Notes under the pieces: generated by a model
The model's input: only the letters and a program-made list of their open reading frames with translations
Database searches by the model: none
What the model was told of the DNA's origin: nothing
From: Antilocapra americana
Taxonomy: Eukaryota > Chordata > Mammalia > Artiodactyla > Antilocapridae
NCBI GenBank assembly: GCA_007570785.1
Contig: ML660203.1
Location: forward strand, 10,083,524 to 10,147,523
Reading direction: 5' to 3'
DNA length: 64,000 nucleotides
Program-made: the position numbers and the translations under genes
In this document: piece after piece, positions 1 through 11,226 of the stretch
Layout of the letters: every line of letters starts with the position of its first letter
Numbering within the stretch: position 1 is the stretch's first letter

Positions 1-90
1 TGAAAATAGAGAAAAGCCCGCACAGCAATGAAGACCCAGCATAGCCAAAAATAAACAGATAAATGTCTTTTATTTAAAAAAAAAAAGAGA
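1..90 (+). repeat. CHR-type SINE, 3' end
   Basis: The window opens inside the tail of a tRNA-Glu-derived CHR SINE. The gcccgcacagcaatgaag and gacccagcatagccaaaaat blocks match the tails of the full copies at 43906 and 51922, and an A-rich run follows. Confidence 0.75.
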
Positions 91-267
91 GAGAGAAAGT
101 AACGAAGCCTGAATTGAAACCCAGTTTGTCCGACACCAAAGTCCTTATTGCTATTATCATTCCTCCCATTTTATAGATAAGGATACACAGAGAGCTTCTC
201 TTAATGGCAGACATCAAATTTAAGCACCTTTCTGCTGAATGGTAATCCTGGCCTGCCAAAATTCAAA

Positions 268-392
268 ACGTAAAAACAGACCAGCCACAACAAAGTGAAT
301 GTACTTAATGCCACAAAACAGTACACTTGAAAATGGTCTACATGGTAAATTTTATGTTATGTAAAATTTACCACCAAAAAAAGAAAAAGTCC
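268..392 (+). repeat. Old L1 3' end
   Basis: This stretch has the L1 3'-UTR ending: a gtacacttgaaaatgg block, a ttatgttatgtaaaattta block and a terminal A-rich tail. It is truncated at its 5' side. Confidence 0.55.
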
Positions 393-1078
393 CAGATAGG
401 TTCATGGGTTTACTATCTGGTCTTCTCTCCTGAACACTGTAGCTTGTAACCATACATGCGGGTGAGAATAATAAAACTGAAGAATCTACTCTAAAGGGCA
501 CAGAATTAGCAGAATCTGAAGATCATCTCTATTCCCTGAAAAATATACAACAGTTCTAGATTATAGTCTGATTATTTAGAAAAGAATGCAAAGAAAGGAA
601 TGTCAAAAAGCAAGCTTCCTGTCAAGGAAAGCAATATGTACCTCAAGTGTCCCCAAGTAGTCAATCAGAAAACAAAAAGATAAGGGTGATAAACACTAAA
701 GATTCTCCAGCCAATTAATGTCCTTAATCATGACCACAAGAGCTCCAGGCCCCCTTGCTGCAGGGTTCCTGGGCCCTCCCCACAGACGACCGGCTGCCTC
801 CCCTGCCTCTCCACTCTCACCTCTCACCTGCCTTGGCACTTTGGTTCTCTGGCTCCAGATGTGGGGAACCATACGACACTCCTGCCATTCTGTTCACTGC
901 ATCACCGGCACCCTCTTTCAGCCAAGCTTTCAAGTCCTGCTGAACACTCACTCCTCGAGAACACCTTCATATGCCACCAGATATGAAACCTGGCACTGGT
1001 TCCAGCTCTGGTCAAATCGAAGTCTTAGTTTCTCCATCTTTAAAATGAGGGTGTGGAAAAGACACAGATGATCTAAGT

Positions 1079-1381
1079 CAAAGGTTCCTAACTTTTTTGG
1101 CACCAGGAACCGGTTTCATGGAAGGCAATTTTTCCATGGACAGCAGGCTGGGGTGGTTTTGGGATGATTCTAGTGCAGTAGGGTTCATGCTCCGATGAGA
1201 ATCTAATGCCCACAACACTGATCTGATCGAAGGCAGAGCTTAGGAGGTAATACAAGCAATGGGGAGTGGCTGTATATACAGATGGAGCTTCGTTTGCCTG
1301 CTCTCCTCCTGCTTTGCGGCCTAATTCCTAACAGACCTCGGACTGGTACCAGGTCCATGGCCTGGGGGCTGGGGACCCCTG
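1079..1381. mobile_element. hAT-type non-autonomous DNA transposon
   Basis: The 303-bp element has inverted ends: caaaggttcctaac on the left and gctggggacccctg on the right. It is flanked by an imperfect 8-bp duplication, atctaagt at 1071-1078 and atccaagt at 1382-1389. An 8-bp duplication and CAG...CTG-like ends are hAT hallmarks. It codes for no protein. A shorter relative lies at 63067-63252. Confidence 0.85.
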
Positions 1382-2394
1382 ATCCAAGTCTCTTGTATTT
1401 CCAAGAAACCCGAACAAGTTTCAGTCAGACTAAGGCTTCTGCCCCTCCTTCTTCCCTAGCTACTGTTTACACATGGGCCAAGATACAGCCCTGTCACACT
1501 CAGATGTCCCGGTGTTGGTCGTCACTGCTGCAAGAACTCTTTAAATCACCTTGTGTCTACTTTGGAATGACTTTTTGCCCTCCTGTCAACCAGAGCCATA
1601 CGCCTTTATTAATAATTAAAACAGAACAAAATCCTGTTGCTCACACATGAAAAAAGATCAGAAAAGTCTGTTTAAGAGACAGAAAATTTCTATGTTTTAA
1701 CTATTCAACCAAAGAGAGCAGAGAAATTCAGGTCAAAATTAACATTAACTCACAGGAGACTTGTGGCCTTACGAGTCTTAAAGCCCAAGAGAGAAGGGAA
1801 GTCAGCTCCTAAAGAGCCTAGGGCCAAAGAAGTTGGGGGCAGGGGTGGTGAGGGGGTCCCTCTTGGTTTTGCTTTCTTCCACACTGCTGAATTCTCCCCT
1901 GCTTCTCAGCAGAGAAAGTAAAGCTGAGCAAACTCCACAGATTTTCAGCTGAGCCTGCACCTCTCCAAGTTCCCCGCATGGCCTGAGAATGTAAACTGGC
2001 CAAGAAGAGACTGAAAGTCTATAATCTGGGCCCTTTCCTGTATTTCTAGATAGTAAGGGAAGTAGGTAAAAATCTCCATCTACAGAATACACACATCCTC
2101 TTCCCTCTCAGCAAGTGTCAGCCTCCCTCCTCCACGCTGTCTCTCACAGCCCTTCTCTTTGTCCCTTGGATTCTATAATACCTGATGGGTTGTGAGCCAA
2201 GACAGGACAACACTTACTACTTTCTATAGTCCTAGCACAGAACCCTGTACTACTAGGTGTTTAGGAAAACAGATGCTGAGTGAGCAACAGAAGGAAAACA
2301 GAATGGCCTCTGAGATTCCTGAAAGAAAAGAAAACAAACACCACTCTCTTCTCAGGTCCTGAGATCCTATGAAAGCAAGACTGCTAGAGTGCTG

Positions 2395-2525
2395 AAGTAT
2401 TCAATATCTTGATCTGGGTGGTGGTTACATGGGTACATACATTTGTAAAAATTCACTAAGCAGTCCATTTCAGACCTGTTGCTTCACCATAAATAAATTA
2501 TACCTCAATAAAAAGAAAAAAACAA
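2395..2525 (+). repeat. Old L1 3' end
   Basis: The block gggtggtggttacatgggt, followed by accataaataaattatacctcaataaaa and an A-rich tail, is a typical terminal segment of old mammalian L1 elements. Confidence 0.6.
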
Positions 2526-4581
2526 GAAGCACCAAAAATTACTATTTATATGCCAACTCTTTCCTAGGTCTCTTTACAGACTTCCTAGTCCTCCAGAGGT
2601 AGGGACTGCTCAGACCCCTTGCACAGGAGGATCCTGAGAGGCAGGGCAAGACAGCTGTGTTACATAGAGTGTCAGGAATGTAGCAACAAGACCCTGAGAT
2701 CTGGATCCTCCAGGCAGCCCACAAAACCACCAACAGCCAGTTATACCTCAAAAGAAAACAACCCTTCAAAATAGCAGCTTTCTGCTCCACTTTGCCTGTT
2801 AGCTTGCTTTCTTGCATGGCAACTTTATTTTCAAAATCATGCTGGCAGGACTGGGAACATGCTACCACAGTATTTGTTGAGAAGCAGTGAGGCACAACTC
2901 ACTGAAACGAGGAGACAGGAGCTGTGGGTTCCAGTCCCAGGCTGGCTTTCATGAGCAATGTCACTTTCAATTGGTCACCAAACTCTCTGGGCCTGGACGC
3001 CCCTCTGTATACAAGACAGAAGAGCTCTAAAGTTGTGTGATCCTCCAGGGCTGTTTAGGAGACAGGAATGTAGCGTGGAAGTTGATAAAAGGGACAGAAC
3101 CGTTTTAATGGGCACTAGTAGAGACTTGAGGTTTTAAAGGCCTTAATTTAGAACCAGGTAAGTAAATGTCTTCCATATTCCTAAGAGGCATAGCTGCTTG
3201 TGGTGGTAGCAGATGTACACTAAGCACAGAATGCCTTTGCAGAGAAGGCCATGGCTCTTCCCAAGACCCCCAGCATCATCTACAACTGCAATCCTCAAGG
3301 GCAGATTTAATTTAAGTGAGTAAAGTCAGGCCAGTCTTGGTAGCTGGTTCTTTTCTCCACTCCCCTCACACAGGAGAGAAGTCCCCTACATTCCATGGTC
3401 CCAAAGCTGGGTCAGTGAACAAGTCAAGTTCTACTACAAGGGAGCACTCTCAATATGCTTAACTGGTCAGCGCTGAGTTTTTGTCTAGCCGAGCTTGAAC
3501 CTGCCCAAGCCCCAGCAGAAACCTGTGGCTCTGATTTGCCAAAAAGCTGGCAGTCTAGTCAGAGGCAGGCTACTGACCCAGACCAGGAGAGATGCCTTCC
3601 GGCGTCTGTGCTGTTGCCTGGACGGAGCCTCAGGGGGAGCAGCTAAATGCCCTTAAGCAGCTCTGGCCTCTGAACCAGGTAATTGAAATGGAAAAGGATC
3701 TTTTACAAAATAGCCTATGGCTTCCCCAACTTTTACAATGAACGGGGATGAACACACGCTGTTAACACATGAAACAAATGCTGAGCTACTTCATCTTTTT
3801 ACACAGCAAAACTGCTTGGCGCAACCCCTGGTTCTCTGGAGGGCTGCTGTAATATGGCACTTGTTGACTCAGAATGTTAGAGCAGGAAGGGGCCTTGACA
3901 TTCATTTAATCTGTCCTTCTCGTTTTACTGTTGAGAAGACAAAGGCCAGGAGTTGGGCAGGCACTTGCCCAAAGATACCAGCTGACAGAGTCAAAACTAG
4001 AACCAGGCTGCTGTGAGTCCTAGGGCTCGGTTTGACCCTCCTGCATGGAGGCAGCACTCAGGGAACAGGAAAACTAACAGGAGTCCAGGAGCTCAGCAAA
4101 CAAAAGGGGGGAAAAACGAGTTAGTTCTCAGATTTTTGTGACTAGGAGAGAAGAGTCCAGGCCGAACTTGAAATATATGGCCTCATAAACAGAGGCCCTT
4201 GTCATCAGCCCAGGGAGTCGCCAGCTCTCTTTTGGCTCAAAGATAAATACAAAGAGAAGATGAAAAACAGCAACGATCACAACTGAGTGAGCCAGCCAGG
4301 CAGCTGGGGTGAAATGCACTATACGTAGCAGCAAACAACCTGATTAATAAAGGAGGCTGGGTTGAGCTAGTTTAGGCAGGAAATATTTATGTGCCTGCTT
4401 ACCTTCGGCATGTAACCTGACGTTCGCTCAGAGTGGAAAAAAAAGTTGCTATTCTGCCTCTATCCAGCTGCCTAGGGTGTGCTGGACTTTGGAAAAAGCA
4501 GACGGGGAACCAGGAAGAAGTGACGGAGAAAAAGGGTGGTGAGCCACGTGTCTTCCATTATAAGGCAACAGCCCCTCTACC

Positions 4582-5170
4582 TGTTGCAACCACGTGTTCT
4601 GGGAAACAAACTCACTCAGAAGGACAATGCAGATAGTGGAGTGCAGTTTATTATACCGGCGGGCCCAAGGCAGAGTCTTCTCTTAGCCAAGGACCCCGAC
4701 CAGCATTTGTGAAAATCTTTTATAATCCATGTGTATGTGTCTGAACTCACCACCCCAAATTCCTTGAGACTTACATAAACAAAAGAAGGGTAAATACAAT
4801 CACAATAATCCCATCATTCATGTGTTATGTGTTCAAACAGTTAAACAACTGGTCAATAATCAATAAGCCCGAGGTTACACTCCGATAGGTACAGAAAAAT
4901 GTATGGTCTGTCCAGAGACAGGGGTGATTAGTGTATGTTTTCTCTTAGGTGATGAGTAACCTGGATACGATCTTCAAGGTTCCCCTGTCTGGAGGGGGTC
5001 TTGTCCTTTTATTGTCATTTCCACAGGCAATAAGCACAGAGTTTAGAGTCCATCGGAGAGGCAGCCGAGCATGATCAGCATGAACAGGTCTAAGATGGAG
5101 TCCAGGCCCTATGAATTCCCTCTTCAGACCCACCTCATTCTCTCAAGTAGTAATGGGCAGAAAGTCTACC
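4582..5170 (-). mobile_element. Endogenous retrovirus LTR (ERVK-like)
   Basis: On the minus strand this reads as an LTR. A U3-like region is followed by a TATAAAAG box near 4715 and then a GGGTCCTTGGCTAAGAG / CCGCCGGTATAATAAACTGC segment carrying the AATAAA signal near 4650. The element ends at 4582 in ...TTGCAACA, the expected CA terminus. The 5' edge is uncertain; tctacc occurs at both 4575-4580 and 5167-5172, but not exactly against the LTR ends. No viral coding sequence adjoins it, so it is a solo LTR or fragment. Class assignment is by resemblance. Confidence 0.6.
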
Positions 5171-5212
5171 GGTGGGAAACCTCACCAGGTGCTGGAGAAA
5201 CATGGCCACCCA

Positions 5213-5262
5213 GTTCTCAGTCAGTCGCTCAGTCACGTCCAACTCTTTGCGACCCCATGGAC
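5213..5262 (-). repeat. Bov-A unit fragment
   Basis: A short piece reading tcgctcagtcacgtccaact and gcgaccccatggactg. It is the reverse complement of the 3' end of a Bov-tA/Bov-A SINE. Confidence 0.8.
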
Positions 5263-6624
5263 TGCTAGGCCCCACCAAACTGCTCTCCAGACAGAATGTG
5301 TCTCTCGGGTATGTGCCCCACTAAAATCAACAACACAGATTCCTCAGCTTGGCAGCCAGGGCCTCTTCAGGGAAGCCACAGCTTACCTTTCTAATTTACT
5401 TGACCTGGGGCCATCCCCACCCCCCACCTACACCCCATAATCCTCCCTCCCTTCCCATGTACACATGGCACAGGCTGACCCCAGGACCTTGGCTCCCACA
5501 ATCCTCTCTGCCTGGAATAACCCTAACCCACTCCCTGCCTCAAATCCCTTCATCTGTGCCCCATTCAGCTGGGTCCTATACAGTCCCTTCACATGGAGTC
5601 TTTCACAGAACACTCAAAATGTTGGCCAAATTGGGTGGAACTTAATCTAACCACCCTTTTCCATCAGCATCTGACAGAAACAAACAGCTACATCTGGGGA
5701 TGCCAGCTAGGGTGCCAGCTCCTAAACCTGGGAGTAGGGACCATTTGTGTGGCCTGGCCTCTCTGCCTCCTATCTCTGAAATAACAGCAATAGTTCTTGT
5801 CAGAGAAGCTGAGTGCCTGAGATGAGAGGCTTTGGAAACACACATTCTCAAGTACAAGGCCATTATTTTAAACTCCTCTTAGGCCCACACCCCACTGACC
5901 AACTACTGCTAAGAACTTTAAGCTTGTTTCCAGCCAAATGCCTCTTCTTATATCTCAAATGCCCCAGTGTGGAGCTGTTGAGAGGGCTGTACTGAGGACA
6001 CTGGGTAGCCTGCTCGCTTTTTATTTCCACAAAGTGTAGAGATTTCCATCTCGAGTGTGGCTATCAATTCATGGTTTCAAGAAGAGCCTGGAGTTCGAGG
6101 CCTGCTGTTCTCTCAAATCTCATAGTATAACACCTCAACTGGTTCTCAGCCTACGGGTGTGGGCCCATGGGGTTCACAGTTACCACTCCACTGCTCTGTG
6201 AATGCACCGACCCAGTACTCTCTGCACACTAAGTAATGGATATATTGCACAATAACTAAAACAACCACCACTTGACCACCTACTACCATTCATCTCAGAC
6301 ACAGTCCTAGGACAGAGACACAAAATAGTGAGTATTCAATAAATACTGGTTGAAGGGAATAATGTACCTTCTCAATTAATGGGTACTAAAAGCACAACTA
6401 TTATCATATGACCATACCAAATATTTTCTGGAACTAGATAAGGGTCCTCCAATCTGAAAAGACTGAGGGTCTCTGGGGTGATCAAAGAGTCCTGGTGAGG
6501 AAGGATTCAGGTCCAGATCCTGATACTAACTACACTCCCAGAAAGCAGAGCCAGGAGGCCCTGAGCTATCTCCAAACCTTGGTTTCCTCAGCAGAACAAC
6601 AAAAAAGATAGTCTAACAGGAAAG

Positions 6625-6684
6625 ACAAATGAAAACTACAATGAGGTACCACCTCACACTGGTCAGAATGACCACCATTAAAAA

Positions 6685-6719
<35 letters not shown>

Positions 6720-7420
6720 GCTACAAATAACAAATGCTGGAAAGAATATGGAGAAAAGGAAACCTTCCTACACTGTTCGTGGGAATGTAAATTGGTGCAG
6801 CCACTAATGCAAACAGTTTGGTTGTTTCTCGAAAAACTAAAAATAGAGGGGCCATATGATCCAGGAATCCCACTTCTGGGTATATATCCAGACAAAACTA
6901 TAACCCAAAAAGATACATGCACCTCTGTGTTCACAGCAGCACTATTTACAACAGCTAAGACAAGGATGCAACCTAAAGGTCTGTCAACAGATGAATGGAT
7001 AAAGAACATGTGGTATATACAACAACATAGATGGACCTAGAGATTATCATACTAAATGAAGCAGGACAAAGACAAATACCATACAATATCACTTATATGT
7101 GGAATCTAAAATATGACACAAATGAACTTATCTATGAAAAAAAAAAGACTTATAGACCTAAACAACAGACTTACGATTGCCAAAACATTGGGGGGACGGG
7201 TAGGAGAGGGAAGGGAAGGACTGGGAGTTTGGAATTAGTGGATGCAAACTATTGTATATAGGATATATAAACAAGATCCTACTGTATAGCACATGAAACT
7301 ATATTCAATACCCTGTGATAAAACATAATGGAAAAGAATATGAAAAAGAATGTATATATAAATGTATCAATCACTTTTCTGTACAGCAGAAACTAATAAA
7401 TACTGTAAATCAACTATCAC
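6625..7420 (+). mobile_element. L1 fragment: end of ORF2 plus 3' UTR
   Basis: Translation of 6792-7010 shows a decayed L1 ORF2 C-terminus: a [15 protein letters not shown] stretch and [10 protein letters not shown]. Stop codons interrupt it. An (AC)n tract at 6691-6716 lies inside, in the part before the recognisable peptide. The 3' UTR carries the usual tgtatagcacatgaaactat motif. Part of this 3' UTR appears again after the SINE at 7426-7613. Confidence 0.85.
6691..6716. repeat. (AC)n microsatellite
   Basis: About 13 uninterrupted AC units within the L1 fragment. Confidence 0.95.
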
Positions 7421-7425
7421 AAACC

Positions 7426-7613
7426 AATTCTTTGTGACCCCACGGACGGTAGCCCACCAGGTTCCTCTATCCATGGGATTTTCTAGGCAAGAATCTTGGA
7501 GTGGGTTTGCATTTCCTTCTCCAGGGGATGTTCCCGACCGGGGATTGAACCCATGTCTCTTATGGCTCCTGCACTGCAGGCAGATTCTTTACCCACTGAG
7601 ACACCTGGGAAGC
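7426..7613 (-). repeat. Bov-tA SINE
   Basis: Reverse-oriented Bov-tA: gaccccacggacggtagccc, the ccttctccaggggat block, and finally the tRNA-like head ctttacccactgag...ctgggaagccc. It splits the surrounding L1 3' end. Confidence 0.85.
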
Positions 7614-7627
7614 CCTCCCTTCATTCA

Positions 7628-7745
7628 TTACCCTGTGATATAAAGCATAATGGAAAAGAATATGAAAAAGAATGTATGTAGGTATCAATCACTTTGCTGT
7701 TTTACTCACTGTAAATCAACTATACTTCAACAAAATAAATTTAAA
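7628..7745 (+). repeat. Second copy of L1 3'-end segment
   Basis: This repeats 7308-7385 with few changes (ccctgtgata...gcataatggaaaagaatatg...aatgtatg...tatcaatcacttt) and runs on to the L1 terminus aactatacttcaacaaaat with an A-rich tail. It appears to be a segment duplicated on both sides of the SINE. Confidence 0.75.
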
Positions 7746-7862
7746 AATTAAAAAAACACTCTAACAGGTATTCCCAGCTCTGTGCTTTAAGATCCCTCCC
7801 ACTTAGGCCAACCTCTGAAGCTTTAGAGCTGTACCTTTGTGGCTTCACCAGTCCTAGAAGAG

Positions 7863-8064
7863 CAGTCCTCAACTCTAGGAGCTTTTGTCCCCTAGGACAT
7901 TCAGCAGTGTCTGCAGACATTCTTGGTGGCCATGATTTGGGGCGGGGGTGTGCTATGGACATCTAGTGAGCAGAAGCCAAGGGTGCTGCTAACCAGCCTG
8001 CAATGCACAGGACTGCTCCCCATCCAGCCCAAAATGTCAACAGTGCTGAGGTGGAGAAACACTG
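7863..8064. mobile_element. MER5A-like hAT element
   Basis: The start cagtcctcaac and the end ggtggagaaacactg are near-inverted ends. In between are the family blocks ggacattcagcagtgtctg, gacatctagtgagcagaag and ccaaaatgtcaacagtg. It is non-coding. Two relatives lie at 35475 and 52331. Confidence 0.8.
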
Positions 8065-9094
8065 CTCTAGAGACCAATGAGAGAAGGAGCTTACTGCTGT
8101 AGAAAAAATGGAAACCAGGCTGGGAAGTGCACAATGCTGATGTTGTAGCAGACTAGAAATGAATGAATACAGGGAATAAGAAAAGCTCTCAAGCCATTCC
8201 AGACACGTAAGAACAATCTCCTGTCCACCTTCTCTCTGGCACTAGTCCCACTGTGTCATGATGACTCAGTCACTCTAAGAGTCCACAACCTCGCTCCTCC
8301 TCAACCTGACCCATGCCCATTAATAACACACAGCCTTTCGAGATTGAGCATAAATGAGAGGGAGTCAGGATGGCGCAGGATGTGGCAGGAAGGCACAGGA
8401 CTTGGGGCCTCATGAAGGCTAGCCTTGGCTCAAGCCCTAGGGAAATCACTTAAGTGCTTTGAGCTTTTAGTTTCTCTCTCTGCAAAATGGGTTAAAATCA
8501 CTTTGTCCCACCTGCCTTATAGAACTTCTCTGGGTTTCAAAATAAGATCATGGATGTGGAAAGGGTTTTGGAAGCCACAAACCCAGCACAAATGTGAAGC
8601 ACTCTCCTGCAGAGTTAACAGGTGCTCATACTCTGGAGGGAATATTGTAAAAATTAATTTCCAATGGCAAGACTTTGTCCACTGGTAAGTTATAAGCACT
8701 CAAGGTTATAGAGGCCTGGTCCTCTGGAATACAAAAGATACTAGAGCCCACCATGATGCAGCCCATGTCAGGATGCCCAAGGTTCCTGGGCAGCCCAGTG
8801 ATTCAAGTAACCTGAACCTTGGCTTTCTCATCTCTAAAAATGGGAAGGTAATACCACTTCATATATGAGGTTGTTGAAAAGGTCAGATGTGATCAAGTTT
8901 GTAGAATCCATGCCACTTCCCAAAGACAGCGGAAATATTTTCATTTTCTGAAGATTTTTCTCCTGAAAAAATAATTTTTTGCTTCAAAAAAATTTTTTTA
9001 GAATGATGAAAATAACTTAAGGTGTTTCTATAGCGTTATTTGTCCTTTATACATCTGAAATCACCTCTAAAATCTCAGCATAAGAAGAGTGGTC

Positions 9095-9239
9095 AGGGAC
9101 TTCCCCAGTGGTCCAGTGGTTAAAATGCCACACTTCCACTGCGGCGGGTATGGGTTGGATCCCGGGTTGAGAACTAAGATCCCAGATGCTGATGATGTGG
9201 CCAAAAGAAAGGGGTAGGGTGAAAAAAAAAAAAAAGAAA
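9095..9239 (+). repeat. CHR-type SINE, short form
   Basis: tRNA-Glu-derived head (gggacttcccc, tggtccagtggttaaaatg, a degenerate B box, gagaactaagatccca), then an A-rich tail. A 15-bp block agaaaggggtagggt sits on both sides of the A-run. Confidence 0.8.
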
Positions 9240-9701
9240 AGAAAGGGGTAGGGTGGGGTTGGGGGGGCTGTCGCAGCTGCCAGCCCTGCAACCTTGACTC
9301 CTAAGAGCAATAAGACGAATGCCAGGTTGATACCAACTCCCTCCTGGGACATGGCCACACAGGGCTATCAGCACCCACTACAATTCAAAACCTAAATCTT
9401 TTAACTCCAGGCCTGCCAAGCAATCTACAACCACTGACTGCCCTTGTGCAAGTTTCTAAATGGAGAAAATGCTCTGGAGAAGTGAAAGCAACTTATCCAG
9501 CTTATAGAAAATTAAGAAACTAGTCACATGAACTCTGGGGACACTGAGCTAATCAAACTCCTCACCCAAATGGGGAGCCTTCCAGACGGCTTCATCTGAG
9601 AGGCAACTCCTCTGCAAGCCTCTGCAGAGAACAGCAGCCAGGCTACTCATGCGTACAAGTCTTATGCTTACTCTTTGCTTTTACAACTATCAAATCTACA
9701 G

Positions 9702-9726
9702 GTAAGACCTGCATTACAGGTCTTAC
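9702..9726. repeat. Perfect short inverted repeat
   Basis: A 10-bp perfect stem (gtaagacctg / caggtcttac) with a 5-base loop (catta). Nothing nearby suggests a terminator or RNA gene. Confidence 0.9.
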
Positions 9727-9963
9727 ACAGATTACAGAGAACTTACAGTTCCTGCTTTAGCAGACAGTAAAGAAGCCATTCCTCAGGTTTATTAGTTACT
9801 ATTTCTTTTTATAGGATGTAAGAATAAGCTACACTTCAATATTCTAAAGCTAATTATTTTTACCACCCAACTAAGGTAAACATTTATCCATTCTTACATC
9901 CCCACCAAAGGGGCTTCTGATTCAAATAAGGTACTTTTTCAAGGTAGTACATATATTACCATA

Positions 9964-10172
9964 GGCCTTCCCTGATGGCTCAGTGGGTAAAGAATACGCC
10001 TGCAATGCAGGCACCATGGGAGATACGGGTTCAGTCCCTGGGTCAGAAAGACCACCTGGAGGAGGAAATGGCAACCCACTCCAGTGTTCTTGTCTGGAAA
10101 ATCCCATGGACAGAGGAGCCTGGTCGGCTACAGTCCATGGGGTCACAAAGAGCTGGACACGACTAAGCACAC
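9964..10172 (+). repeat. Bov-tA SINE, near full length
   Basis: tRNA-like head ccttccctgatggctcagtg, B-box-like gggttcagtccctgg, then the BovB-derived A unit (ggcaacccactccagtgttc, tcccatggacagaggagcct) ending in agctggacacgactaagca. Confidence 0.9.
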
Positions 10173-10618
10173 GGCATGTTATTATAGATTACCATGCTCC
10201 TGGTTTTCCCTTCTCAAAACTTTTCCTATTAATTCAAAGTTTTGAGCACTCATACGTTTTGAGTTCCCTACTACTTTAACATCCTACTACTCTCCAAAAT
10301 AATTATTTAATAAAACACAGATTCAAGTAACACACACACACAGAGCTGTTTTGACTCTCTCCACTGAATATCCTCTACTGTGAAATCTAAATATGTTTCT
10401 AGAACAGAGCACACTGTACCTTGATTACATCTGTTTACTTGTCTGTCACTCTGGCTAGATTGTGAGCACCTCACTGGCAATGACCTGACTCCATCTGCAC
10501 TTACCCAGTAAACTAGGACAGTATCTGGCACACAGCTCAAGTTCATATATATATATCAAATGGGTACATGAATGAAACAAAAGTTTCCAGCAACCTTCTT
10601 TCATAATGGACTATCTCA

Positions 10619-10761
10619 GGACTTCCCTGGCAGTCCAGTTAAGACTCCTCACTGCCAATGCAAGGGATACAGGTTTGATCCCTGGTCAGGGAACTAAGAT
10701 CCACATGCCTGCCATGTGGTGCGATCAGTAAATAAACAAAAATAAATTAAAAAAAATAAAA
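10619..10761 (+). repeat. CHR-type SINE, short form
   Basis: Head ggacttccctggcagtcc, B-box region caggtttgatccctggtcag, then ggaactaagatcc and an A/T-rich tail. Confidence 0.85.
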
Positions 10762-11044
10762 TGGACCATCTGAAATGAAAAACAAAATGCAAATGTCTTA
10801 CCTATACAGAACGAAGACCGAAAAGATCTGGGATCTCAACAGCAGAGTAACGAAACAGTGCACAATCTCTAAATTCATTTCAAAACTCCTTCCCTCAAAT
10901 ACATTTTCCTCAAATAGCCAGATGAGAGCAAAAGTTCTTCCCATTGTAACTAGAGCTTAGGTGGTGTCATACACCAAACATGAAAGGCTTACACCCAACC
11001 CCCACCTCATCCTGCCCCACCCCGAAGCTATGGACTCCTTTAGA

Positions 11045-11226
11045 GTGCAAGTCACTTGGTCGTGTCCAGCTCTTTGCGATTCCATGGACTATACAGTAAA
11101 TGGAATTCTCCAGCCCAGAATTCTGTAATGGGTAGCCGTTCCCTTCTCCAGGGGATCTTCCCAACCCAGGGATCGAACCCAGGTCTCCCTCATTGCAGGT
11201 AGATTCTTTACCATCTGAGCCACCAG
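11045..11226 (-). repeat. Bov-tA SINE
   Basis: Reverse orientation: ggtcgtgtccagctctttgc at the start, ggggatcttcccaacccagg in the middle, ending in the tRNA-like head ctttaccatctgagccacca. Confidence 0.88.

Noticed and set aside
718..1071. Open frame of 117 codons near the left edge
   Set aside because: No family resemblance, no splice or promoter context, and it lies in CHMP4B intron 1.
4582..5170. Complete endogenous provirus
   Set aside because: Only an LTR is seen. No second LTR in matching orientation and no gag, pol or env sequence is present.
6792..7009. Small protein gene [11 protein letters not shown]
   Set aside because: It is the decayed C-terminal part of L1 ORF2.
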